A DNA stretch of 64,000 nucleotides, taken from positions 1 through 64,000 of the forward strand of contig CAZSKQ010000003.1 in the NCBI GenBank assembly GCA_964607425.1, in the 5' to 3' direction. The DNA is from IDS-8 sp964607425. GTDB taxonomy: Bacteria > Pseudomonadota > Gammaproteobacteria > Steroidobacterales > Woeseiaceae. Made by a program: the position numbers and the translations under genes. The notes beneath the pieces were generated by a model. The model did no database searches, was not told the origin of the DNA, and saw only the letters and a list, made by a program, of their open reading frames with translations. Of this stretch, positions 1 through 8,648 are shown one piece after another. Each line of letters begins with the position of its first letter. Position 1 is the first letter of the stretch.

Positions 1-77
1 CCCCGCGTTCGTGGCCCCGGTAGCGGAGCTGGGCAGCAGCTCAAGTGGAAACTAGCGTGGATTGGAGAAAAACGAGA

Positions 78-1811
78 ATGACGCTCAATCGACGCACCTT
101 TGCGTGGGGGCTGGCTGTTGCCGGCGCATTAGTGCTGGTCTGCGGGTCCGTCGCGATATATACGGGAATGCGGCCCGGCATCGGTCCGGTGGACTACGGT
201 CCCGCCGTGACCCGGCGTCTGACAGCGTCGCAGTACGAAAACATCATCCGCGATGTGTTCGGTGACGACATCGACCTCGGCGGTCGCCTGCCGCCGGACC
301 GCCGTATTGCAGGCCTGCTGGCGGTTGGCGCTTCTCACGAGACCATCACCGCTTCAAGCATGGAGCAGTACGACGCCATGGCTCGCTCCATTGCCGAGCA
401 GGTAGTGGATGAGAACCACCGCCATATGCTGGTGCCGTGCAAACCGACGGATGAGGCTGCTTCGGACGAGAAATGTGCCCGCGAATTTCTTGCGAAGATC
501 GGCCGCCTGATCTATCGGCGCCCACTCACCGATCTGGAGTTGCAGTCATATGTCGAGGCTGCCACGGAAGCGGCGGGGATCACCAAAAGCTTCTACGGGG
601 GCCTCGCGCTGGGTCTGTCGGCAATACTGTCTTCTCCCGATTTCCTGTTCCGCATACAGAGGGTAGAGCCCGATCCGGACGACGAAGGAGCCTACAGATT
701 AGATGCCTATTCGAAAGCATCGCAGCTGAGCTTCTTCCTGTGGAATAGCGCACCGGACTCACAACTGCTGACGGCCGCCGAAAAAGGTGAATTGCATACC
801 TGGCGGGGGTTGAAGCAGCAGGTGGAACGGATGCTGGAGTCGCCGCGGGTGGAAACAGGAATCCGGGCTTTCTTCGCCGATCAGTTGCAGTTCACTGAAT
901 TCTCAACGCTTGCAAAGGACCTCCAGCTCTTTCCGAAGTTCAACGCACAGGTTGCCGCGGATGCCCGCGAACAAACTTTGCGAACCATAATCGACGTCGT
1001 GCTTACCCAGGACAGGGATGTTCGTGACATCTACACGACGAAGAAAACCTTCATGACCCCGACATTGGGGGCGATCTATCGAGTGCCGGTCTACAGGACA
1101 GGACCCAATGGCGCTCCCGAGCAGTGGCAACGCTACGAATTTGCCGCGGATGACCCAAGGGCCGGGATTCTGACGCAGGTAGCATTTACGGCCTTGCATT
1201 CGCCACCCGGGCGCGCTTCAGCGACGATCCGTGGTTTGGCGGTACGCGAAATTGCATTGTGCCAGAAGGTGCCTGGCGCTCCCGGAGATGTTGACTTCAG
1301 CAATTTCCTGCAGGCCAGCGTGGGTTCCTCCAGCACCGCGCGAGAGCTGCTGAGCGTGCACGCGACCGAACCCTCATGCGCGGGTTGCCACAAGATCATG
1401 GATCCTGTCGGGCTGGCTCTCGAGAATTTTGACGGCGCTGGGGGCTATCGCACGACCGACGGCGGTCAACCGATCGATGCGAGTGGCATGCTCGATGGCA
1501 TCGCCTATGAAGATGCCAGCGGACTGGGCGAGGCGATTCACGAGAACCCGGCCACGGTGTCATGTCTCGTCAACCAACTCGCTGCACGTGCGCTCGGCCG
1601 GGAGATGAATGAAGGGGAGCGTATCTGGGTGCGGCAACTCAGTGCCGCATTCGCGGACAGCGGTTACCGTCTCCTTGCCCTGATGCAGGAGATCGCCCAA
1701 AGCGAGTATCTGTACAGGGTTTCACAGCCTTCAGTGCTCAGCGCGCGGTCGGAGCCCGCAGCGCCCAACCACGAACCCACCCGCGACATCGACAGTTCCT
1801 CAACATTCTGA
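78..1811 (+). CDS. DUF1592/DUF1588/DUF1585 exported protein with one CxxCH motif
   Basis: This is a 577-residue protein of the family built from DUF1587, DUF1595, DUF1592, DUF1588 and DUF1585, best known from planctomycetes and myxobacteria. What is seen: a hydrophobic N-terminal segment (AWGLAVAGALVLVCGSVAIY) after RR, suggesting a signal anchor; RRLTASQYENIIRDVFG, typical of DUF1587; LIYRRPLTDLEL (DUF1595); and near residue 435 SCAGCHKIMDPVGLALENFD, the DUF1588 signature with one possible haem c site. ATG at 78 is preferred over GTG at 45 because the leader then begins directly before the hydrophobic stretch. The next gene is a DUF1552 protein 16 bp on, the usual partner of this family. The biochemical role of the family is not established; a periplasmic or surface redox role is inference from CxxCH. 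Confidence 0.85.
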   Translation: MTLNRRTFAWGLAVAGALVLVCGSVAIYTGMRPGIGPVDYGPAVTRRLTASQYENIIRDVFGDDIDLGGRLPPDRRIAGLLAVGASHETITASSMEQYDAMARSIAEQVVDENHRHMLVPCKPTDEAASDEKCAREFLAKIGRLIYRRPLTDLELQSYVEAATEAAGITKSFYGGLALGLSAILSSPDFLFRIQRVEPDPDDEGAYRLDAYSKASQLSFFLWNSAPDSQLLTAAEKGELHTWRGLKQQVERMLESPRVETGIRAFFADQLQFTEFSTLAKDLQLFPKFNAQVAADAREQTLRTIIDVVLTQDRDVRDIYTTKKTFMTPTLGAIYRVPVYRTGPNGAPEQWQRYEFAADDPRAGILTQVAFTALHSPPGRASATIRGLAVREIALCQKVPGAPGDVDFSNFLQASVGSSSTARELLSVHATEPSCAGCHKIMDPVGLALENFDGAGGYRTTDGGQPIDASGMLDGIAYEDASGLGEAIHENPATVSCLVNQLAARALGREMNEGERIWVRQLSAAFADSGYRLLALMQEIAQSEYLYRVSQPSVLSARSEPAAPNHEPTRDIDSSSTF

Positions 1812-1827
1812 TTATGGAGTGAGCGAA

Positions 1828-3156
1828 ATGACCATGAACAAACTGACAAGCCGGCGACAAGTTCTTCGCGGGATGATGGGCGGCATGGCGGTTTCGGTCG
1901 GCCTTCCGTTTCTCGATTGCTTCCTGAACACGAATGGGACCGCACTGGCCAATGGTGCACCGCTGCCGACTGTGTTTGGTTCCTGGTTCCAGAACCTGGG
2001 TTTCAATCCGGGCCGCTGGAAGCCTGAAACGACAGGTACAGGCTTCCGTAACAACATCGAACTCCAACCGCTGGATCCTTTTCTGGATCGCATGAATATA
2101 ATCAGTGGGTGCGACTACTATCTCGATGGCTGGCCGATGCAGACGCACCGGAACGGCCCGCAGATAGCATCCATGGGTTCCATTCCGAGGGATGGCTACA
2201 CCGAGCCAAGCTTTGACACCAGGATTGCCGATGTCATTGGCACTACGACGCGCTTCAAGTCCATAGAGGTTTCGCTGGATGGTGAGCGGCGCAGTCTTAG
2301 CTGGCGCGCGGGCGGTGCAAACAATCCTTCGGAGCCCTCGCCGGCAGCATTGTACAGTCGTTTGTTCGGGCCGGATTTCACGGACCCGAATAACGCGACG
2401 TTCACACCGGACCCAAGCGTGATGGCGCGACATAGCGTGTTGTCTGCGGTGATGGACAAGCGCAACGCTGTAATGAAGAGCATCGGTTCCTCTGATCGCG
2501 AGCGCCTGGACCAGTACTTTGACTCCATACGGCAGCTCGAGCATCAACTCGCGATGCAGCTGAAGGAGCCTACCCCGCTTGCATCCTGCCGCATGCCTTT
2601 ATCAGTCGAAGAGGCAGAAGTCGGCAACGCTACTGAGGCGGTAACGCGCAATAATTCGCTGTTTTCCTCGTTGATGGCACATGCCTTTGCGTGCGATCAG
2701 ACCCGCGTGTTAAACGTGCACTTCGGTACCCAAGGCCTGCGTACACCGGGCGGGGTGCGTGACTGGCATTTTCTCACGCACTCGGAGCCGATTGATCCGG
2801 AGCTTGGCTATCAGCGTGAAGTTGGCTGGTTTATCAATTTCGCGACAAAAACGTTCGCAGATTTCCTCCATGTGCTGGATAGCTATCGTGAAGGGGACGG
2901 TACCTTGCTGGACCGCACCTTGATTCTCTGGCAGACCGACCACGGATATGCGCGAACGCATACCATGACGGATTTGCCGATTATCACGGTTGGCGATGGT
3001 GGTGGACGTATCAGAACCGGCATGCATATCGCGAAAGCAGGAGACCCGACTACGCGTGTGGGCCTGACAATCCAACAGGTTTTGGGAGTTTCCATTGGCA
3101 CTTGGGGGGAGCTCTCGAACAAGACTTCCGAGCCTCTTACTGAACTGCTGGCCTGA
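1828..3156 (+). CDS. DUF1552 family protein, Tat-exported
   Basis: This 442-residue protein matches DUF1552 along nearly its whole length. The N-terminus carries a twin-arginine signal (TSRRQVLRGMMGG, then a hydrophobic stretch and ALANGAP), so it should be folded in the cytoplasm and exported by Tat. The family belongs to the alkaline-phosphatase-like/DUF1501 sulfatase-like group, but no catalytic residue can be assigned with confidence; DHGYARTH near residue 375 resembles the late metal-binding histidine region of such enzymes. A GTG at 1819 would extend it by three residues, but ATG at 1828 has GGAG (1816-1819) at 8 nt. It directly follows the DUF1592 gene and very probably works with it. 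Function unknown. Confidence 0.85.
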   Translation: MTMNKLTSRRQVLRGMMGGMAVSVGLPFLDCFLNTNGTALANGAPLPTVFGSWFQNLGFNPGRWKPETTGTGFRNNIELQPLDPFLDRMNIISGCDYYLDGWPMQTHRNGPQIASMGSIPRDGYTEPSFDTRIADVIGTTTRFKSIEVSLDGERRSLSWRAGGANNPSEPSPAALYSRLFGPDFTDPNNATFTPDPSVMARHSVLSAVMDKRNAVMKSIGSSDRERLDQYFDSIRQLEHQLAMQLKEPTPLASCRMPLSVEEAEVGNATEAVTRNNSLFSSLMAHAFACDQTRVLNVHFGTQGLRTPGGVRDWHFLTHSEPIDPELGYQREVGWFINFATKTFADFLHVLDSYREGDGTLLDRTLILWQTDHGYARTHTMTDLPIITVGDGGGRIRTGMHIAKAGDPTTRVGLTIQQVLGVSIGTWGELSNKTSEPLTELLA

Positions 3157-3205
3157 CATCAGCTAGTGGCAGCGACCCGCAATGAAGTAGTTCCTGGAGA
3201 AAAAT

Positions 3206-4591
3206 ATGAAACTTGGGACCATCCTGGGCTTGGGGGCGGTCGCGGCGTCACTTCTCCTCGTGATGGCGGTGAGCGACAGGTCCGACGCAAAAACCCAACC
3301 CGCCGATACGTTTCCGTTGGCAACCCCGCTGGGCGTCACCATGCAACCGTTGGGCCGGGCGCAGGGGTATGGGCCCGGGGCGAACTACCAGCGCGACCAG
3401 ATCGCGTACACGGACTTACGTGGTCTCACCCTTTATACGAGGGAAGAGGACCCTCTCGGCAGATCGACGTGTGCCGGAGAGTGCGCAGAGATGTTCAAGC
3501 CATTCCTTGCCGCGGCCGACGCCAACCCATTTGGCGACTGGTCGGTAATCATTCGCGACGATGGCCAGAAGCAGTGGGCCCTGAAAGGTAAGGCGCTTTA
3601 TACATACGTAAAGGACGTGGATCCGGGCAGCGTCGGGGGCCAGAGTCCGGCCAATGTCGGCAACCTGCGTCGTAACGGTGCCGGCCAACTGGTCGGTGGC
3701 TGCTATCTCGCTCTCCCTACCTGCGATCGGAGCGAGGTGGAACCCATGCCGGCCGGCTGGGCACCTGCGTTGGCATATCCGGTTGAGGACATCGCCCTGC
3801 CTGCTGGAATGTCCGTGCAGGAAGTCGAGGATGCAGCGGCCATTGTGCTGGTGAATCGCGAAGGTCGCACGCTGTATGCCGTCACCAGGGAGAATGCACG
3901 CGAGTTCGCGAATTGTTCGACAGAGGCGTGCCGCGAGTGGATACCGGTAAGAGCGCCGCAGGCCGCCGAAGCCTTTGGTGAATTTTCAATCGTGGAGCAA
4001 CACAGCGGCATCCCTCAGTGGGCGTTCATGGGCCGCGATCTCTATACGTACCGGGGCGACCTTGCTCCCGGATACGCCAACGGAATTGGTGTCGATCCAC
4101 GCATGAGCGTCGCAGCCGTCAAGCGCTACTACATGCCGGAATCAGTGAGCTTGCAAGACACGCTGGCCAAGGGGCGAACGTTGGCGACAAATGAGGGAAT
4201 GACGTTATATCGTCGTGAAGGCTATATGCTCAAGGGGGCCGGGGGCCATGCTCTTCGTCGCGGTGAGCCTTTGCGGCCCGCGGTGGGTCGGGACATAGGC
4301 ACCGATGCGCGCTGTGATTCAGAGTGCAGGAAAATGTGGCATCCCTTTCTAGCTGACACGGATGCACAACCTTCCGGGTTTTGGGATATAGCGACGCGGC
4401 CAGATGGCAGCAGGCAGTGGGTTTACCAGGGCTACGCCCTGTGGACTTACGATGGCGATCATGAACCGGGAGATATGAATGGCCACGATATTTTCGATAT
4501 AGAGGTGCCCGACGATCCAAGTCACATGGTGGATCTCGGCACACCGATGAGCGAAGCGGCCGCCTTGTGGTGGGCGATTGCGGTGCCGTGA
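3206..4591 (+). CDS. Exported protein with three PF03640-type secreted repeats
   Basis: This 461-residue protein has an N-terminal hydrophobic segment (LGLGAVAASLLLVMAV), probably a signal peptide or anchor, and three copies of the repeat of unknown function PF03640/COG4315. The copies are recognisable by GLTLYTREEDPLGRSTCAGEC, GRTLYAVTRENAREFANC and GMTLYRREGYMLKG followed by RCDSECRKMWHPF; each copy ends in a QWA/QWV...LYTY or LWTY element. Each copy keeps a cysteine pair, probably a disulphide. A clear SD (GGAGA) precedes the ATG. It lies 49 bp after the DUF1552 gene, suggesting one exported cluster. In other bacteria such repeats occur in lipoproteins and envelope proteins; the ligand is unknown, and this copy has no lipobox. 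Confidence 0.8.
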   Translation: MKLGTILGLGAVAASLLLVMAVSDRSDAKTQPADTFPLATPLGVTMQPLGRAQGYGPGANYQRDQIAYTDLRGLTLYTREEDPLGRSTCAGECAEMFKPFLAAADANPFGDWSVIIRDDGQKQWALKGKALYTYVKDVDPGSVGGQSPANVGNLRRNGAGQLVGGCYLALPTCDRSEVEPMPAGWAPALAYPVEDIALPAGMSVQEVEDAAAIVLVNREGRTLYAVTRENAREFANCSTEACREWIPVRAPQAAEAFGEFSIVEQHSGIPQWAFMGRDLYTYRGDLAPGYANGIGVDPRMSVAAVKRYYMPESVSLQDTLAKGRTLATNEGMTLYRREGYMLKGAGGHALRRGEPLRPAVGRDIGTDARCDSECRKMWHPFLADTDAQPSGFWDIATRPDGSRQWVYQGYALWTYDGDHEPGDMNGHDIFDIEVPDDPSHMVDLGTPMSEAAALWWAIAVP

Positions 4592-4712
4592 CCGCTGTAA
4601 CGTTGCCGCCACTCGCGGCGTCACAACTGGCTCCATCGTGGAGTCGTCGCCGAATTTCGCAGCAGGCGTTTATTTCGGCCCTGATAAATTCAAGAGGACG
4701 GGGAGCTATTCT

Positions 4713-5660
4713 ATGAAGGCGTTTTTTGTCGCCGCATTCGCGTGTTTGCTGGCAACTTCATCTCTCGCCGACAGCGCGGGCACAGTACCTCCAGCGGACA
4801 TCTCGACTCGGGATTTGCAGGTGACCGACTTCCCACGATTGAAGGAGCTTGCGCCCAACATCTATGCCTACGAAGGCTTGCTCTCGCTTCCGGGCGGGGT
4901 CGCCTTCACGACGGTGAGCCTGATCGTTATCACTACCAACGGAGTTATGGTTGTCGATGGCCAAGGCGACGTATGGCAAACGAAGCTGATGATCGAGAAC
5001 ATACAAAAACTGACCTCCCAGCCGCTCAAATATGTCGTAGTAGCATCCGATCACGGCGATCATGTCAACGGTAATGCCGCGTTCAAGGCAGCGTATCCCG
5101 ATGTAGTGTTCATTTCGTCACCTGTATCGCAGAAGAGGCTTGCAAACAGTGAGACTCCTCCGACACAGACAGTCGACGACGAACGAACGATTCATATGGG
5201 CGATACCGAGATAAGGATCCTGAGCCTGGGGCCAGCACATACCGGTGGTGATTTGGTGGCCTACCTTCCCGAAAGTAAAATAATGTTTCTCGGCGAAGTC
5301 TATTTGCGCGGGGTGTTTCCGGCGATGCGATCGGCCCATCCCGTCCAATGGATTGCCGCGATCGAAAAAGCACAGGCGATGGATGTCTCCTGGTACGTTC
5401 CGGGTCACGGCTTCATTGACGATGCCGCAACGATGAGGCGAGATCTGGAAGCCTTCCGGAAGTCTATCGAATATGTAATCGCTGAGGTTGAGCGCCTGCA
5501 TGCTCTGGGTCTCTCCTGCGCATCTCCTGCGGATTGCCTCGCAGCAGGCAGTGCCAACTGGGGCCCCTATGGTGACTGGACAGGCAGCAGCATGCAGGGG
5601 CCGTTCGCGATCACGACGATTTACGAAGGCATCAAAGGGGGGCTACAAACCGTTCAATAG
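4713..5660 (+). CDS. Exported metallo-beta-lactamase-fold hydrolase with atypical metal ligands
   Basis: This is a 315-residue MBL-fold protein with a signal peptide (MKAFFVAAFACLLATSSLA). ATG 4713 follows GGGGAG at good spacing; the upstream extension to 4578 is unlikely coding. Fold markers are VMVVDGQGD, the central loop ASDHGDHVNG, GPAHTGGD and VPGHG. Compared with the usual HxHxDH, the first histidine is a serine (S-D-H-G-D-H), and the Asp normally in the GD element is a glutamate (FLGEV). Either metal binding is remodelled or only one metal is held. The substrate cannot be inferred. A strong stem-loop follows 17 bp after the stop, so the exported cluster ends here. Confidence 0.8.
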   Translation: MKAFFVAAFACLLATSSLADSAGTVPPADISTRDLQVTDFPRLKELAPNIYAYEGLLSLPGGVAFTTVSLIVITTNGVMVVDGQGDVWQTKLMIENIQKLTSQPLKYVVVASDHGDHVNGNAAFKAAYPDVVFISSPVSQKRLANSETPPTQTVDDERTIHMGDTEIRILSLGPAHTGGDLVAYLPESKIMFLGEVYLRGVFPAMRSAHPVQWIAAIEKAQAMDVSWYVPGHGFIDDAATMRRDLEAFRKSIEYVIAEVERLHALGLSCASPADCLAAGSANWGPYGDWTGSSMQGPFAITTIYEGIKGGLQTVQ

Positions 5661-5676
5661 CGGCCTCCATGTGCGT

Positions 5677-5709
5677 CAACCGCGGAATACCCATGGTCTT
5701 CCGCGGTTG
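5677..5709. terminator. Stem-loop after the MBL gene
   Basis: Perfect 11-bp arms CAACCGCGGAA (5677-5687) and TTCCGCGGTTG (5699-5709) around an 11-nt loop. No T-run follows, so it is a terminator-like hairpin rather than a textbook intrinsic terminator. Confidence 0.55.
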
Positions 5710-5846
5710 GCAGGCACCGTACGCACTTTCGTCCAGCCGCTGATTCTTTCCTGCCGCGTTTCCGGCGGACGCCGGACCGTCTCCCGATCGCGCGTTATAG
5801 CCCCTTGCACAGCGCGGCAATCGGTAGTGTCTCAATTTCAGCCTTA

Positions 5847-5868
5847 CCGTGGTATATTTAGACCACGG
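5847..5868. promoter_or_regulatory. Palindromic operator candidate upstream of paaA
   Basis: Perfect inverted repeat CCGTGGT (5847-5853) and ACCACGG (5862-5868) separated by an AT-rich 8-nt spacer. It lies about 35 bp upstream of the -35 element of the paaA promoter. That position fits activator or repressor binding; the protein that binds is not identified and no paaX or paaR gene is in the window. Confidence 0.45.
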
Positions 5869-5900
5869 AGCTGGCACATCGGGATATGATACACAATTAT

Positions 5901-5929
5901 TTGAAAAACTACGAAAACTGTGACATATT
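5901..5929 (+). promoter_or_regulatory. Probable sigma70 promoter of paaABCDE
   Basis: TTGAAA at 5901-5906, a 17-nt spacer and CATATT at 5924-5929 match the sigma70 consensus at 5/6 and 4/6 positions. GAGGA at 5951-5955 is the ribosome site for the GTG start at 5962. Confidence 0.4.
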
Positions 5930-5961
5930 TACGCTGCCAAGCGATCGAATGAGGATTAGCC

Positions 5962-6960
5962 GTGTACACCCAAGGCCTGGACCAGAAACCTGGTAATGCT
6001 GAGAGCGCCATCCGCGAAGTACGGGAAAGTAAGCAGCAGCTAGCGGACTTCCAGGCACGTATCGACGCCGAAGAGAAGATTGAACCGAAGGACGCCATGC
6101 CGGAGGTCTATCGCAAGACGCTCGTGCGCCAGATCTCTCAACACGCGCATTCCGAGATCATCGGCATGCAACCGGAAGGCAACTGGCTCACCCGGGCTCC
6201 GACCCTGCGGCGCAAAGCCATCCTGCTGGCCAAGGTTCAGGATGAGGCTGGTCACGGCCTTTATCTTTACGGCGCTGCCGAGACCCTGGGCGTTTCGCGC
6301 GACCGCATGGTCGAGGACTTATTGACGGGCAAGGCCAAGTACTCGAGCATCTTTAATTACCCGACGCTCACCTGGGCGGACGTCGGCGCTATCGGCTGGC
6401 TCGTAGATGGCGCGGCGATCATAAACCAGATCCCGATCTGCCGCTGTTCCTACGGGCCTTACGCCCGCGCCATGGTGCGCATCTGCAAGGAAGAAAGCTT
6501 TCACCAGCGGCAGGGTTTCGAGATCATGCTGGAGCTCTCCCGCGGCACGGAAGAGCAGAAGGCGATGGCGCAGGATGCGCTTGATCGCTGGTGGTGGCCC
6601 TCGCTCATGATGTTCGGGCCGAGCGACGCCGAATCGACGCATTCGGCACAGTCGATGGCCTGGAAGATCAAGCGCTTTTCGAACGATGAGCTGCGGCAGA
6701 AATTCGTGGACATCACGGCGCCGCAGGCGGAATTCCTCGGCTTGAAGATCCCGGATGAAGACCTGGTGCTGGACGAAGAGACCGGGCACTACCGCTTCGG
6801 TGCCATCGACTGGCAGGAGTTCTACGACGTGATCGCCGGCAATGGCCCGTGCAACCGCCAGCGCCTGGAGCGCCGGCGGCAGGCGCACGAGGATGGTGCC
6901 TGGGTACGCGAGGCGGCACGGGCGTACGCCGACAAGCAGTCGGCGAGGAAGGCTGCATGA
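5962..6960 (+). CDS. paaA: 1,2-phenylacetyl-CoA epoxidase subunit PaaA
   Basis: This is the catalytic di-iron subunit of the multicomponent oxygenase that converts phenylacetyl-CoA to the ring-1,2-epoxide, the first aerobic step of phenylacetate breakdown in the cytoplasm. The 332-residue product has the bacterial multicomponent monooxygenase-like pattern: HSEIIGMQPEGNWL, then the first ExxH in VQDEAGHG and the second in CKEESFHQRQGFE. GTG 5962 is the start, with GAGGA at 6 nt. It is the first gene of paaABCDE; paaB begins 43 bp downstream. E. coli PaaA is about 309 residues, so this copy is slightly longer at both ends. Confidence 0.95.
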   Translation: MYTQGLDQKPGNAESAIREVRESKQQLADFQARIDAEEKIEPKDAMPEVYRKTLVRQISQHAHSEIIGMQPEGNWLTRAPTLRRKAILLAKVQDEAGHGLYLYGAAETLGVSRDRMVEDLLTGKAKYSSIFNYPTLTWADVGAIGWLVDGAAIINQIPICRCSYGPYARAMVRICKEESFHQRQGFEIMLELSRGTEEQKAMAQDALDRWWWPSLMMFGPSDAESTHSAQSMAWKIKRFSNDELRQKFVDITAPQAEFLGLKIPDEDLVLDEETGHYRFGAIDWQEFYDVIAGNGPCNRQRLERRRQAHEDGAWVREAARAYADKQSARKAA

Positions 6961-7003
6961 GCAATGGAGAGCGGCTCGATTTGTGCCGCCGGAGGTTTGC
7001 GGG

Positions 7004-7291
7004 ATGAGTGAGACGAACTGGCCGCTGTACGAGGTCTTCATCCGCTCGCGCTCGGGCTTGAGCCACCGGCACGTTGGCAGTGTGCACGCCGCCGATGACG
7101 AGATGGCGCTGGATCACGCGCGCGATGTCTATACGCGTCGCAGCGAAGGCGTGAGTATCTGGGTCGTGCGCTCGAGCGCGCTGGTCGCCTCGGATCCTGC
7201 GGACGCGGAAGAGCTTTTCGATCCGGCGGCGGACAAGATTTACCGCCATCCGACCTTCTACAACATCCCGGAAGGCGTGGAGAATCTTTAG
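7004..7291 (+). CDS. paaB: 1,2-phenylacetyl-CoA epoxidase subunit PaaB
   Basis: This small 95-residue subunit of the PaaABCE epoxidase links PaaAC units in the complex. The sequence WPLYEVFIRSRSGLSHRHVG and the later YRHPTFYNIPEGVENL are diagnostic. ATG 7004 is preceded by GGAGG (6991-6995); a longer in-frame reading from 6842 overlaps paaA and is not expected. The family is usually 90-100 residues. The gene lies between paaA and paaC, in the standard order. Confidence 0.95.
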   Translation: MSETNWPLYEVFIRSRSGLSHRHVGSVHAADDEMALDHARDVYTRRSEGVSIWVVRSSALVASDPADAEELFDPAADKIYRHPTFYNIPEGVENL

Positions 7292-7355
7292 TGTCCTGCC
7301 ACGCAAACAGCTGCGCCATTTCGCTGCGCCTTTGCATGTACGAGGCAGGATAGCG

Positions 7356-8114
7356 GTGAACAGGGACCAGGCTACGCTGAGTGTCGCACTGCGCCTCGGG
7401 GACAACGCGCTGGTACTCGGGCAACGGCTGGCCGAGTACGTCACGCGCGCGCCGGAGCTCGAGGAAGAGCTGGCGAATGCCAACTTCGCGCTCGATTACA
7501 TCGGGCAGGCGCGCATGTTCTACACCTACGCCGGCGAGTTGGAAGGCGCCGGGCGGAGCGAGGACGACTTCGCATTCCTGCGCGACGGCCACGAATTCCA
7601 GAACGTGCTACTGGTTGAACAGCCGAACGGCCATTTCGGTGACATCGTCGCGCGCCAGTTCCTGTTCGAAGCGTTTCACGTCCTGCAGCTGGAGGCGCTG
7701 GCGAGCTGCAACAACCATCGCATTGCGGAAATCGCGGCGCGGGCCGTCAAGGAAATCCGCTATCACCTGCGGCACGTAACCCAATGGCTGGTGCGGCTCG
7801 GCGACGGCACGGATACGAGCCACGCGCGCATGCAGGAATCGATCGACGATCTCTGGCGCTTTACCGGCGAATTGTTCGAAGGCGATACCGCCGATGAGAT
7901 CTTCGAACGCGAGTGCAACGGCCCCGCTCTCGACCAGATTCGGGCGCGGTGGCGTGAGAACGTCGCGGCCGTGCTCGCCGAGGCCACGCTAACGATGCCG
8001 GATGATGCGTGGATGGCCACGGGTGGCCGGCTTGGCCGGCATACGGAGAGCTTCGGTTACCTGCTTGCCGAAATGCAATTCATGCAACGCGCCTATCCGG
8101 GAGCGCGCTGGTGA
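7356..8114 (+). CDS. paaC: 1,2-phenylacetyl-CoA epoxidase subunit PaaC
   Basis: PaaC is the structural ferritin-like partner of PaaA. The 252-residue product (E. coli about 248) has the typical LRLGDNALVLGQRLAEY opening and the region HFGDIVARQFLFEAFHVLQL with KEIRYHLRHVTQWLVRLGDG. GTG 7356, five nt after AGGA, is preferred over TTG 7332. The stop overlaps the paaD GTG (GTGA), indicating translational coupling. The 64-bp gap after paaB is bounded by an imperfect inverted repeat (TGTCCTGCC / GGCAGGATA). Confidence 0.93.
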   Translation: MNRDQATLSVALRLGDNALVLGQRLAEYVTRAPELEEELANANFALDYIGQARMFYTYAGELEGAGRSEDDFAFLRDGHEFQNVLLVEQPNGHFGDIVARQFLFEAFHVLQLEALASCNNHRIAEIAARAVKEIRYHLRHVTQWLVRLGDGTDTSHARMQESIDDLWRFTGELFEGDTADEIFERECNGPALDQIRARWRENVAAVLAEATLTMPDDAWMATGGRLGRHTESFGYLLAEMQFMQRAYPGARW

Positions 8115-8623
8115 GCGTCATGGAAGCCCGGCAGCTAAAAGAAGTACTGCCCGACGCCGGCGAGATACGCCGCTGGCTCGAAGACGTGCCCGACCCGGAG
8201 ATCCCGGTGCTGAGCGTGATCGACCTCGGCGTCGTGCGCGATATCCACGTGCTGCCCGAGCGGGTCGAGGTTTTCGTCGCACCCACTTATTCCGCCTGCC
8301 CGGCGGTGGAAGTGATCGAGCGCGCCATCGTCGAGCGGCTGGCCGAGGAGGGCGTCAAAGCCCGCGTGCGGCGCGTGCTGTCGCCGCCCTGGACGACGGA
8401 CTGGATCAGCGAAGCGGGGCGGCACAAGCTGCGCGAGTACGGCATCGCGCCGCCCGCGCTGGCCGCGGGCAAGCACGCGCTGACCGGCCGCCAGCCGGTC
8501 GCCTGCCCGCGCTGCGCCTCGACAGACACCGCGCGGGTCAGCGAGTTTGGCTCGACGCCCTGCAAGGCTTCCTTCAAATGCAATGACTGTCTCGAGCCGT
8601 TCGAGTATTTCAAGTGCATCTAG
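8111..8623 (+). CDS. paaD: Epoxidase maturation protein PaaD (MIP18/zinc-ribbon)
   Basis: PaaD is the DUF59/MIP18-like protein of the paa operon, thought to help Fe-S or iron maturation of the epoxidase system. The 170-residue product has the DUF59 part (VPDPEIPVLSVIDLGVVRDI and PTYSACPAV) and a C-terminal four-cysteine zinc-ribbon (CPRCASTDT ... CNDCLEPFEYFKC). GTG 8111 overlaps the paaC stop; ATG 8120 is an alternative start. paaE begins 25 bp downstream. Confidence 0.92.
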   Translation: MSVMEARQLKEVLPDAGEIRRWLEDVPDPEIPVLSVIDLGVVRDIHVLPERVEVFVAPTYSACPAVEVIERAIVERLAEEGVKARVRRVLSPPWTTDWISEAGRHKLREYGIAPPALAAGKHALTGRQPVACPRCASTDTARVSEFGSTPCKASFKCNDCLEPFEYFKCI

Positions 8624-8648
8624 TGTCCTGTCCGGCAAAGTCCTCCGC

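Larger units (their letters stand above)
5661..5961. other. Intergenic region before paaA
   Basis: About 300 bp without a credible gene. It holds the stem-loop at 5677-5709, a dyad at 5847-5868 and a promoter at 5901-5929. Composition becomes AT-rich from about 5830, unlike the coding sequence around it. Confidence 0.7.
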
